This document shows positions 14,381 to 20,007 of a DNA stretch of 20,007 nucleotides, one piece after another. The DNA is from DATDQA01 sp035292505. GTDB lineage: Bacteria > Bacteroidota > Bacteroidia > Chitinophagales > Saprospiraceae. The translations under genes were made by a program, and so were the position numbers. How positions within the stretch are numbered: position 1 is the stretch's first letter; every line of letters starts with the position of its first letter. The notes below the pieces were generated by a model, which worked only from the letters and a program-made list of their open reading frames with translations, was not told the DNA's origin and made no database searches. The DNA is taken from NCBI GenBank assembly GCA_035292505.1, contig DATDQA010000141.1, forward strand, positions 1-20,007, written 5' to 3'.

Positions 14381-14749
14381 ATGAAAACCGGATATGACTC
14401 ATTTGAGGATTTGATTGTCTGGCAAGAAGCGATGAAACTTTGTGTTGATGTTTATCGGGAATTCAACGCCTGCAAAGATTTTGGACTGCGTAATCAAATA
14501 CAACGAAGCGCGATATCTGTTCCATCCAATATTGCTGAAGGGTTTGAACGACACACAGATAAAGAGTTCATAAGGTTCCTCTATATGGCTAAAGGTTCAA
14601 GCGGTGAATTACGAACACAACTACTCATAGCAGTTTCTGTGTCTGCAATTCAACATGAGCTCGGTCATGGCTTGATTGAGCGCGCAAAGAAAATATCTGC
14701 AATGCTGCAAAAACTGATCGATGCACGTAAACGTAATGGTAAACGATAA
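14381..14749 (+). CDS. Four-helix bundle protein (S23 / 23S rRNA intervening-sequence type)
   Basis: The 122-residue helical protein matches the four-helix-bundle family first known from 23S rRNA intervening sequences. Its features are SFEDLIVWQEAMKLCVDVYREF (6-27), the hallmark FGLRNQIQRSAISVPSNIAEGFERHTDKEFIRFLYMAKGSSGELRTQL (34-81), and a C-terminal helix. Members form pentamer-like bundles and have no assigned activity. Here it stands alone between an ssb hairpin and a repeat array, with no rRNA nearby. Its last residues (ARKRNGKR) are encoded by GTAAACG/GGTAAACGATAA, the same word family as the GGTAAAC array at 5543-5571, which suggests the 3' end has been overwritten by a repeat. Confidence 0.9.
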   Translation: MKTGYDSFEDLIVWQEAMKLCVDVYREFNACKDFGLRNQIQRSAISVPSNIAEGFERHTDKEFIRFLYMAKGSSGELRTQLLIAVSVSAIQHELGHGLIERAKKISAMLQKLIDARKRNGKR

Positions 14750-14776
14750 CTTGAAATAAAAGTAATCCGCAGTGGT

Positions 14777-14897
14777 CTGCCGTTCTGCCCTTCCGCCTTT
14801 ACTGCCTTTTCTGCCGTTCTGCCCTTCCGCCGTTCTGCCCTTCCGCCTTTACTGCCTTTCCTGCCATTCTGCCCTTCCGCCCTCTCCTGCCCTTCCC
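14777..14897. repeat. Tandem array with ~34-bp unit built from CTGCCCTTCCGCC words
   Basis: The unit CTGCCGTTCTGCCCTTCCGC + CTTTACTGCCTTTT (34 bp) is present about three and a half times with internal partial duplications. Its complement words (GGCAGAACGGCGGAAGGGCAG) match the stem words at 8157-8223 and 14289-14346. No real gene covers it. Confidence 0.8.
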
Positions 14898-14941
14898 CCA
14901 ATGTTAAAGACTTGATAAACAAATCAATTCGACAACATCTA

Positions 14942-14963
14942 AGAGGAAAAACCTCTATTTTTG
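14942..14963 (+). promoter_or_regulatory. Small hairpin plus TATTTTTG -7-like box before the metal locus
   Basis: AGAGG-AAAAA-CCTCT (14942-14956) is followed by TATTTTTG (14956-14963), which matches the Bacteroidota -7 consensus TAnnTTTG. TTCGACA at 14928-14934 is a possible -33 element. It lies 5 bp before the GTG start of the HYC_CC_PP gene, implying a nearly leaderless transcript or a later real start. Confidence 0.38.
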
Positions 14964-14967
14964 CCTC

Positions 14968-15402
14968 GTGCTAAGAAAAATAGTCGTCGGCTTATTAATC
15001 CTTCTTTATTCCGCAAGCGCGATTGGCCTGCCTTTGCATTTCCATTACTGTAAAGGAGTGCTCAAGCATGTCACCCTGTTCGTGAAAATGACATGCCATG
15101 AACTGGAACAGGAAAGAACTGCGAATGCCTGCTGTAAAAGCCATACCCAATGTTCTGCCGGACCAACAATGAATACCTGCTGCGATGATGCAACAGAATG
15201 GATCCAGGATAACATACCTGCAATACCTGCCAGGGATGTCGAATTCGATCTCACTCTGTTGGTAAATGCAGTAGCACCTTCTTCAGCGAAAAGTCTGAAT
15301 ACAGTGGTTACCCAGGAGGTGTTCGGTCCTGGTCCTGATGCCGGTCCTCCTCCCAGTCCACCGATCTACCTGCTTACTTGCTCTCTGATTTATTACGGCT
15401 GA
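14968..15402 (+). CDS. HYC_CC_PP family protein
   Basis: The 144-residue product has a hydrophobic signal segment (MLRKIVVGLLILLYSASAIG, 1-20) followed by the signature pieces of the Bacteroidota HYC_CC_PP family: HFHYCKG (24-30, His-Tyr-Cys), Cys-Cys pairs at 55-56 and 71-72, and a C-terminal GPPPSPPIYLL (126-136). The many Cys and His residues suggest a metal- or thiol-related role in the envelope, though none is proven. The start used is GTG; no ATG is available before the signal segment. The next two genes are an HMA-domain protein and a TonB receptor, an arrangement that fits a metal-responsive operon. Confidence 0.82.
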   Translation: MLRKIVVGLLILLYSASAIGLPLHFHYCKGVLKHVTLFVKMTCHELEQERTANACCKSHTQCSAGPTMNTCCDDATEWIQDNIPAIPARDVEFDLTLLVNAVAPSSAKSLNTVVTQEVFGPGPDAGPPPSPPIYLLTCSLIYYG

Positions 15403-15488
15403 TGTTTGTAATTGCCCGCACAGATCTGAACCTTTGAGTCGTAATTGAGTTATTCATTATTATCGTTCGTTTACAAACTTTATCAGTC

Positions 15489-15848
15489 ATGAAATCCGGA
15501 ATTAAATCAATAAGTCTTTTCTTCTTTTTACTTCTCTCCTCTTTTGCCTTTTCACAAAAAGTAGAGACCGTGACGCTTCAGGTCGCGGGTGTCTGCGAAA
15601 TGTGCAAAGCGAGAATCGAAACCGCGAGTTATGATGTGGCAGGTGTCAAGAAGGCGACATGGGATATCGAAAGCGGAGTTCTCACCGCCGTCATCAGTCC
15701 TAAAAAAACATCACGTCAGAAAATCGCTGATGCACTCGCCGCAGTAGGATATCGCAGCGAACTCGCACAGGCGGATGAGAAAGCATATCAGAATCTCCCT
15801 GCATGCTGTCAATATGATAGCGGAATCGAGAAGCACGGAAAAGATTAA
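15489..15848 (+). CDS. Secreted heavy-metal-associated (HMA) domain protein
   Basis: The 119-residue product has a signal peptide (about 1-23, ending SFAFSQ) and then a single HMA fold (about 25-95) with the metal-binding loop GVCEMCKARIE (Cys36-x-x-Cys39). The usual HMA motif is GMxCxxC; here Met is replaced by Val. A second Cys pair lies in the tail, LPACCQY (Cys106-Cys107), as is common in Bacteroidota secreted HMA proteins. It should bind a soft metal such as copper or a similar ion in the periplasm and pass it to a partner. The TonB receptor downstream has its own Cys-Cys pair. It lies 86 bp after the HYC_CC_PP gene and 158 bp before the likely receptor start. Confidence 0.88.
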   Translation: MKSGIKSISLFFFLLLSSFAFSQKVETVTLQVAGVCEMCKARIETASYDVAGVKKATWDIESGVLTAVISPKKTSRQKIADALAAVGYRSELAQADEKAYQNLPACCQYDSGIEKHGKD

Positions 15849-15882
15849 GAGCTATGCAACTTCATCTATATCAGACGGAGTT

Positions 15883-16025
15883 GCAGGAGATTGTGTTGCG
15901 CCGCTTTCCGTCCTTTTCAGGCCTGCCTGCCCGGCTTTGCTCCGCTGAAACTTTGCGAAAGCGATGTCAGGCAGGAAGGAAAAGGAAAGGCGGGTTTACA
16001 AAGACTATGCAACACAATCTTCTGC
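15883..16025 (+). promoter_or_regulatory. Long imperfect hairpin covering the start codon of the TonB receptor
   Basis: An outer 17-bp stem pairs 15883-15899 (GCAGGAGATTGTGTTGC) with 16009-16025 (GCAACACAATCTTCTGC), with one G-T wobble. Inner pairings follow: CCTTTTC (15912-15918) with GAAAAGG (15979-15985), and CCTGCCTG (15922-15929) with CAGGCAGG (15968-15975). The 3' arm starts in the ATG (16007-16009) of the receptor. Translation control is inferred from position only. A dispersed palindromic repeat is the alternative. Confidence 0.55.
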
Positions 16026-18280
16026 GCTTACTCATGCCGTGCGTCGTGCTGATCAGTTTCACACCCTTCCTGTTTTCCCAAAAGACACCGGATCAGATCA
16101 AAGGCATCGTCATGGAAGAGACCAATGCAGGGAAACTTCAGCCATTGAAATACGTCTATGTGTACTGGCTCGGTAGTACAATGAGCACGAATACTGACTC
16201 TACTGGTTTCTTTGTCCTGGACAGGAAGCCTGAGAATATTTCCCTTGTGATAAGTTATGTGGGATATACGCCGGATACGATTGAAATTGGAAATCAGAGC
16301 TATGTGAGCATCGTATTGAAGGGTGCCATTGTGCTTGATGAAGTCAATGTCGTGCATCGCAAGCAAACAACAGAAGTCTCTTACCTGAATCCCATGCTCT
16401 TGCAGAATATCTCACAGGAAGAACTCTTTAAAGCAGCTTGTTGCAATCTCTCCGAAAGTTTTGAAACGAATGCCTCCGTGGACGTCAACTTCAATGACGC
16501 CGTCACAGGGGCAAAAGAGATCCAGATGCTGGGCCTCGCAGGGAGATATACGATGCTCTCGCAGGAGTTTATGCCCGGTATCCGTGGACTTGGTATCCCC
16601 TATGGACTGCTTTATACTCCAGGTGCATGGGTGCAATCGATGCAAATCACAAAGGGCGCCGGATCAGTTGTGAATGGATTCGAAAGTATTGCAGGACAGA
16701 TCAATATCGAGTTGAAAAAGCCCCAGGAGGATGAGCGCTTCTTTGTCAATGGGTATGTCAATGAAGCCAATCGGTATGAACTCAATGTGCTCGGTGCAAT
16801 CGATCTGTCTCCAAAACTGAGCACTTCATTGTTGACTCACGGGAGTGTGATCACGAAGATGATCGATAGGAATGACGATGGATTTACGGACCTCCAGGAA
16901 GGTGAGTTGTTTGTCGTGGCAAACCGGTGGAAGTTTAACAACTATAAGAATCTCGAAGGTGAACTGATCGTGAAGTATACTTCGGATCAAAAGACCGGAG
17001 GACAGATGGGTTTTGATCCGGATTCACACGGATCTCTCTATGGAGTTACGATAGATGCACAACGCCTCGACATTTCCGGAAAGACCGGATTCATCTTTCC
17101 ACAAAAGAGATACCAAAGCATTGGATTTCAATGGGCCTTATCTGATTATGAATTGAACACACAATTTGGTATCAGACCATACCGTGGCAAGCAACAGACA
17201 GCATATGGCAATTTGATTTTTCAATCGATTCTCGGTACTACGATGCACAAGTATAAGACTGGCGTGAGCATCCTTGCAGATCGCTATGATGAGTTTTTTG
17301 GCTTTGGCGTGCTGGAAAAAGAAGAGGTTGTACCGGGTGCATTTTTTGAATACACTTACACCCCCGCCGAGAATTTCACCCTGGTTGCAGGCTTGCGGGC
17401 AGATCGTCACAATATCTATGATGTGTTGATCACACCGCGTCTGCACCTTCGTTACGCACCGGCAAAGAATACTGTCTTGCGGGCATCGGCTGGAAGAGGA
17501 TATCGTTCTCCGAATGTCATTGCTGAGAACCTGAGTTTACTAGCTTCTTCGCGCTTGATCCACCTGGAAGGTGACAATCCTGATCTGCCCCTGGGCTTTG
17601 AAATGGAATCGGCGTGGAACTATGGCATGAGTGTCTCGCAATCGTTTACGCTTGACTTCAGGCCTGGCCGCATCAGTGCGGACGTATTTCATACTTCATT
17701 CGATGAGCAGGTCGTGGTAGATATTGATGAAAGTCCCGGTCATGCGCATCTTTATAATCTCGATGGAAAATCCTATTCCACAAGTCTCCAGGTCGAAGGG
17801 TCATGGGAAGCAATGAAGCGCTTTGATGTACGCGCGGCATGGCGATTCCTTGATGTCCAATCCGATCATCATGGAGGATTACTGGAGAAACAACTCACAG
17901 CAAAGCATCGCGGCTTCCTGAATGTCGCCTATACGACTCCGCGTAAGAGTCGTGGTCATTGGATCATCGATATGACATTGCAACATATCGGAGCACAACG
18001 CATTCCGTTTACAGCTTCGAATCCTGAGGGATTACAACTACCCGACTTTTCACCATCGCAAAGAATCATCCATGCACAGATCACGCGGCGTTTTACGAGT
18101 AACGTGGACATTTATCTCGGTGTAGAGAATCTTTTAAACTTTAAGCAAGATGATCCGATTCTCGATGCCGATCATCCGTTTGGTCCATATTTCGATAGCG
18201 CATTAGGGTGGGGATCGGTGTTCGGGAGGACGGCGTATCTGGGGGTGAGGTATTTGGTGAAGAGGATACCGACGCAATAA
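16007..18280 (+). CDS. TonB-dependent outer-membrane receptor, probable metal uptake
   Basis: The likely product is 757 residues. I choose the ATG at 16007 because it begins a clear signal peptide (MQHNLLRLLMPCVVLISFTPFLFSQ). The frame is open back to 15854, but the extra 51 codons fall in a palindromic hairpin and have no signal-like character. Next comes a carboxypeptidase-regulatory-like domain (about 28-106, IKGIVMEETN ... SYVGYTPDTIEIG). A plug follows with ACCNLSESFETN (Cys145-Cys146), AKEIQMLGLAGRYTML and the plug end VVNGFESIAGQINIELKKPQ. A beta barrel runs to the C-terminus (LGVRYLVKRIPTQ). Family knowledge: these receptors import a ligand using TonB energy. With HYC_CC_PP and HMA genes upstream, a transition metal or metal complex is the best guess. 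Confidence 0.9.
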   Translation: MQHNLLRLLMPCVVLISFTPFLFSQKTPDQIKGIVMEETNAGKLQPLKYVYVYWLGSTMSTNTDSTGFFVLDRKPENISLVISYVGYTPDTIEIGNQSYVSIVLKGAIVLDEVNVVHRKQTTEVSYLNPMLLQNISQEELFKAACCNLSESFETNASVDVNFNDAVTGAKEIQMLGLAGRYTMLSQEFMPGIRGLGIPYGLLYTPGAWVQSMQITKGAGSVVNGFESIAGQINIELKKPQEDERFFVNGYVNEANRYELNVLGAIDLSPKLSTSLLTHGSVITKMIDRNDDGFTDLQEGELFVVANRWKFNNYKNLEGELIVKYTSDQKTGGQMGFDPDSHGSLYGVTIDAQRLDISGKTGFIFPQKRYQSIGFQWALSDYELNTQFGIRPYRGKQQTAYGNLIFQSILGTTMHKYKTGVSILADRYDEFFGFGVLEKEEVVPGAFFEYTYTPAENFTLVAGLRADRHNIYDVLITPRLHLRYAPAKNTVLRASAGRGYRSPNVIAENLSLLASSRLIHLEGDNPDLPLGFEMESAWNYGMSVSQSFTLDFRPGRISADVFHTSFDEQVVVDIDESPGHAHLYNLDGKSYSTSLQVEGSWEAMKRFDVRAAWRFLDVQSDHHGGLLEKQLTAKHRGFLNVAYTTPRKSRGHWIIDMTLQHIGAQRIPFTASNPEGLQLPDFSPSQRIIHAQITRRFTSNVDIYLGVENLLNFKQDDPILDADHPFGPYFDSALGWGSVFGRTAYLGVRYLVKRIPTQ

Positions 18281-18468
18281 GTATAAGTGATAAAGCAAGC
18301 GGTCAATTTTATTATGCACCAAGTGAAATCATTGGTTAATTCTGTTAGTGAGTATGCGGTTGTTAAGCGTATGATGAAAATTGCGTGTTTCGATAGTTAA
18401 TTTAGCCGTCGTATATTAGTTGTTCACTTTCATTGTCATGAAGTTGTCTCTGATTAAATTATAACCAG

Positions 18469-19161
18469 ATGAAAGCAGCAAAGCCGAAATTGGGAGAAGG
18501 AATCTATACTGCAGCAGATGCTTCTAGAATTCTTGATATTCCATATCCTAAAGCCAAATATTGGTTTAGTTATTATGCACGTCAAAAACTATCAAAATCT
18601 GTTAATTATATCTATCATTTTGAGATCAAAAATATAATAGCCGTAAACTTTCTTACCCTTCTGGAAATGAACATCTTTTTCAAGCTCAGAGAAAAGGGGT
18701 TTAAAACAAAAGATATTATTGCTGTTCATAAACGAATGGCTACTCAGTTTGAAACACCATATCCATTTGCTCATGAAACTCTGTATATTGAAAGGAATAT
18801 TAAAATAAACACTGCAAAAAGAAAGAAAAAATACTTGTACTTTGGTGATACCAACTTGTTTCTACATCTTGACAAGGGGCTTCAAACAACATTTCCAGAA
18901 ATTGTTATGCCTCTATGCGAAAAAATCTCCTTTGATAATGCACAACTAGCTAGTAGGTATTATCCGCTTGGGCAACATCGGAGTGTAGTTGTTGATCCTC
19001 AACATCAATTTGGCCAACCAACTATAGAAGGGACGAATATTCTTACAGAAACACTGGTTAGCTACTACAGGGGCGGTGAAAGCATTGATTTTATTGCATC
19101 AATTTATCGGATTGATCCTAAAAACATAATCGACGCAATTGACTTCGCTAAAGCCGCTTAA
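18469..19161 (+). CDS. DUF433 antitoxin-like protein with MerR-type N-terminal HTH
   Basis: The 230-residue product has a MerR-like helix-turn-helix at its N-terminus (GIYTAADASRILDIPYPKAKYWF, about 11-33) and a C-terminal DUF433 domain (about 172-228: VVVDPQHQFGQPTIEGTNILTETLVSYYRGGESIDFIASIYRIDPKNIIDAIDF). DUF433 proteins are commonly encoded just before DUF5615/PIN-like toxins and are regarded as their antitoxins. Here a short reading frame with a PIN-like start begins directly after the stop codon, so the two were probably translated together. The gene is noticeably AT-richer than the metal locus upstream, consistent with horizontal gain. No gene is seen in the 188 bp before it. I did not find a convincing promoter. 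Confidence 0.82.
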   Translation: MKAAKPKLGEGIYTAADASRILDIPYPKAKYWFSYYARQKLSKSVNYIYHFEIKNIIAVNFLTLLEMNIFFKLREKGFKTKDIIAVHKRMATQFETPYPFAHETLYIERNIKINTAKRKKKYLYFGDTNLFLHLDKGLQTTFPEIVMPLCEKISFDNAQLASRYYPLGQHRSVVVDPQHQFGQPTIEGTNILTETLVSYYRGGESIDFIASIYRIDPKNIIDAIDFAKAA

Positions 19162-19305
19162 ATGGATTTTTACTGTGATGCACAAATTCCAATTAGTGTA
19201 ATTCAGGGATTGGATATTATCGAAAGTTCTGAATCTAATGAACGAAGACATAGAGTACTAAGTACAGCTATGCAATTTGGCGACAATATTAAAAGGAACC
19301 TCTAA
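19162..19305 (+). pseudogene. Remnant of a DUF5615/PIN-like toxin gene cut by an IS5-family end
   Basis: The reading frame starts with ATG directly after the DUF433 stop and encodes MDFYCDAQIPISV..., which resembles the 'DA.IP.SV' start of PIN-like DUF5615 toxins with an acidic metal residue (Asp6). It stops after 47 residues, whereas intact members have about 100-120. The last codons and the stop (AAC CTC TAA) lie in the left end of the IS element (from 19295). The remaining sequence (IIESSESNERRHRVLSTAMQFG) matches the family poorly, so an earlier internal deletion is possible. It is very probably non-functional. Confidence 0.55.
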
Positions 19306-19870
19306 AAACCTGTCATAATGCTATGACAAAAGGAATTGAGGTTGTATCTTGAATGGTATGAAAAATACAAACGCAGTCGGGTTGTTTGACCAACAGGAAA
19401 GAATGAATAGACTGAGCGATCTGAAGGATCCGCTCGTATCAATTGGTCAAACAATCAACTTTGAGTCATTTAGACCAATTTTAGAGGATGCGACACTGGT
19501 TGAATCACAAGGAAAAGGTGGCCGACCTGCATTTGATCGCGTGATGTTATTTAAGGCACTGGTATTACAGAAGCTATATGGTCTGAGCGACGAACAGTTG
19601 GAATATCAAATTACCGATCGATTAAGTTTCATGCGGTTTTTGGAGTTGCAGCTATCTGATAAGGTACCAGATCAGAAGACATTTTGGCTGTTTCGAGATG
19701 CTCTGACGAAAAGCGGGGTGATTGATGAGGCATTTGTAATGTTTAGGGATCGGCTTCGAAAAGAAGGATATATACTACAAGAAGGAAAGATTGTAGACGC
19801 AAGCCTGGTCAAAGCTCCGATCCAAAGAAATACGCGGGAAGAGAACGCACAAATCAAGGAAGGAGAAGTA
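19295..19870 (+). mobile_element. Left part of an IS5-family insertion sequence
   Basis: The left end begins with GGAACCTCTAAAAACCTGTC (19295-19314), an IS5-type terminal repeat by appearance. It is followed by a perfect hairpin (TGTCATA-ATGC-TATGACA, 19311-19328) and then the transposase. Homology to the transposase ends near 19870. No matching right end (GACAGGTTTTTAGAGG-like) is present before the window edge, so the element is cut at its 3' side. The exact end is an estimate. Confidence 0.7.
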
Positions 19871-19897
19871 AGCATTCGGCGAACCACGTCACTATAG
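19349..19897 (+). pseudogene. IS5-family transposase, 3'-truncated
   Basis: 182 residues remain of what is normally about 320-350. The DUF772-type N-terminal domain is intact (GGRPAFDRVMLFKALVLQKLYGLSDEQLEYQITDRLSFMRFL, from about 57). The first catalytic Asp is present in GKIVDASLVKAPIQRNTREEN (Asp150). After about residue 174 the family sequence (EGEV...) gives way to SIRRTTSL and a stop, and neither later catalytic residue is present. Translation may start at TTG 19349 or, more naturally, at ATG 19358. It cannot be an active transposase alone. It is the cause of the broken neighbour at 19162-19305. Confidence 0.82.
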
Positions 19898-19965
19898 TCA
19901 CACCTTTGCGGAGGATGCAACCCAGCTCTTTGAATAAAGCAAAGTGAAGGGTGAGGCCTGTCAGT

Positions 19966-19993
19966 AAGGGATATCGACGAACTGATATCCTTT
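19966..19993. repeat. Hairpin at the right end of the window
   Basis: AAGGGATATC (19966-19975) pairs with GATATCCTTT (19984-19993), with one G-T wobble and an 8-base loop. It lies beyond the truncated transposase. It may be a terminator or part of an unidentified element that replaced the IS right half. A CTTTG-AATAAAG-CAAAG hairpin precedes it at 19928-19944. Confidence 0.45.
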
Positions 19994-20007
19994 CAACGGG
20001 AGCAATT

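Noticed and set aside
14381..14749. Evidence of a nearby 23S rRNA intervening sequence
   Set aside because: No rRNA sequence flanks the four-helix-bundle gene; stand-alone members of this family are common.
14777..14897. CRISPR array
   Set aside because: The units are tandem and contiguous with no unique spacers of constant length, and no cas gene is nearby.
15854..16006. N-terminal extension of the TonB receptor from the ATG at 15854
   Set aside because: The 51 extra codons lie in a palindromic hairpin and have no signal-peptide character, while the ATG at 16007 begins a textbook signal peptide.
18314..18400. 28-codon ORF upstream of the DUF433 gene
   Set aside because: It is too short, with no supporting motif or ribosome-binding signal, and its composition matches AT-rich spacer DNA.

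Overview
The window looks like chromosomal DNA of a member of the Bacteroidota, probably an environmental Saprospiria/Chitinophagia-type organism. The signs are a TonB-dependent receptor with an N-terminal carboxypeptidase-regulatory-like domain, a HYC_CC_PP family protein, a gliding-motility/type IX secretion-type C-terminal domain (VPNIFTPNGDDLND), several short lipoproteins, a tricorn-like S41 protease, poor Shine-Dalgarno signals, and TAnnTTTG-like promoter boxes. This is inference from gene content; no rRNA or tRNA gene was recognised.

Layout. Bases 1-5521 are a minus-strand run: MBL-fold hydrolase, AlkD-like DNA alkylation repair protein, large secreted tricorn-like protease, and a DUF4260 membrane protein cut by the window edge. 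Bases 5654-9201 are plus strand: a small lipoprotein, a large M19-dipeptidase-like amidohydrolase and a lipoprotein with an M14-like zinc-site pattern. Bases 9226-11265 are minus strand: a lipoprotein carrying a gliding-type domain and a CHASE3-PAS-PAS membrane sensor without a kinase. Bases 11612-12993 look like an integron gene-cassette array read on the minus strand. It has a RibD/DHFR-fold cassette and a DUF4160-DUF2442 cassette, each followed by an attC-like folded site whose R'' core is the exact reverse complement of that cassette's own start core. No integrase is visible. Bases 13407-14749 carry two tandem single-stranded DNA-binding proteins and a four-helix-bundle (S23-type) protein. 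Bases 14968-18280 are a probable metal-handling locus: HYC_CC_PP protein, secreted HMA-domain protein, and a TonB receptor whose start lies in a long hairpin. Bases 18469-20007 are AT-richer accessory DNA: a DUF433 antitoxin-like gene, its broken PIN-like partner interrupted by an IS5-family end, and a 3'-truncated transposase.

Two structural themes go beyond the genes. First, the integron-type cassette logic at 11.6-13.0 kb. Second, nearly every intergenic gap holds a short degenerate tandem array of 6-12 bp words, with a different word in different gaps. Some words recur at separate loci or in opposite orientation, making terminator-like hairpins, and some tracts run into the last codons of genes.

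The strongest functional grouping is HYC_CC_PP-HMA-TonB receptor, which fits outer-membrane uptake or sensing of a transition metal with periplasmic metal binding. The DUF433/PIN-like pair and the DUF4160/DUF2442 pair are small two-gene modules of the toxin-antitoxin-like kind, one of them now inactivated.
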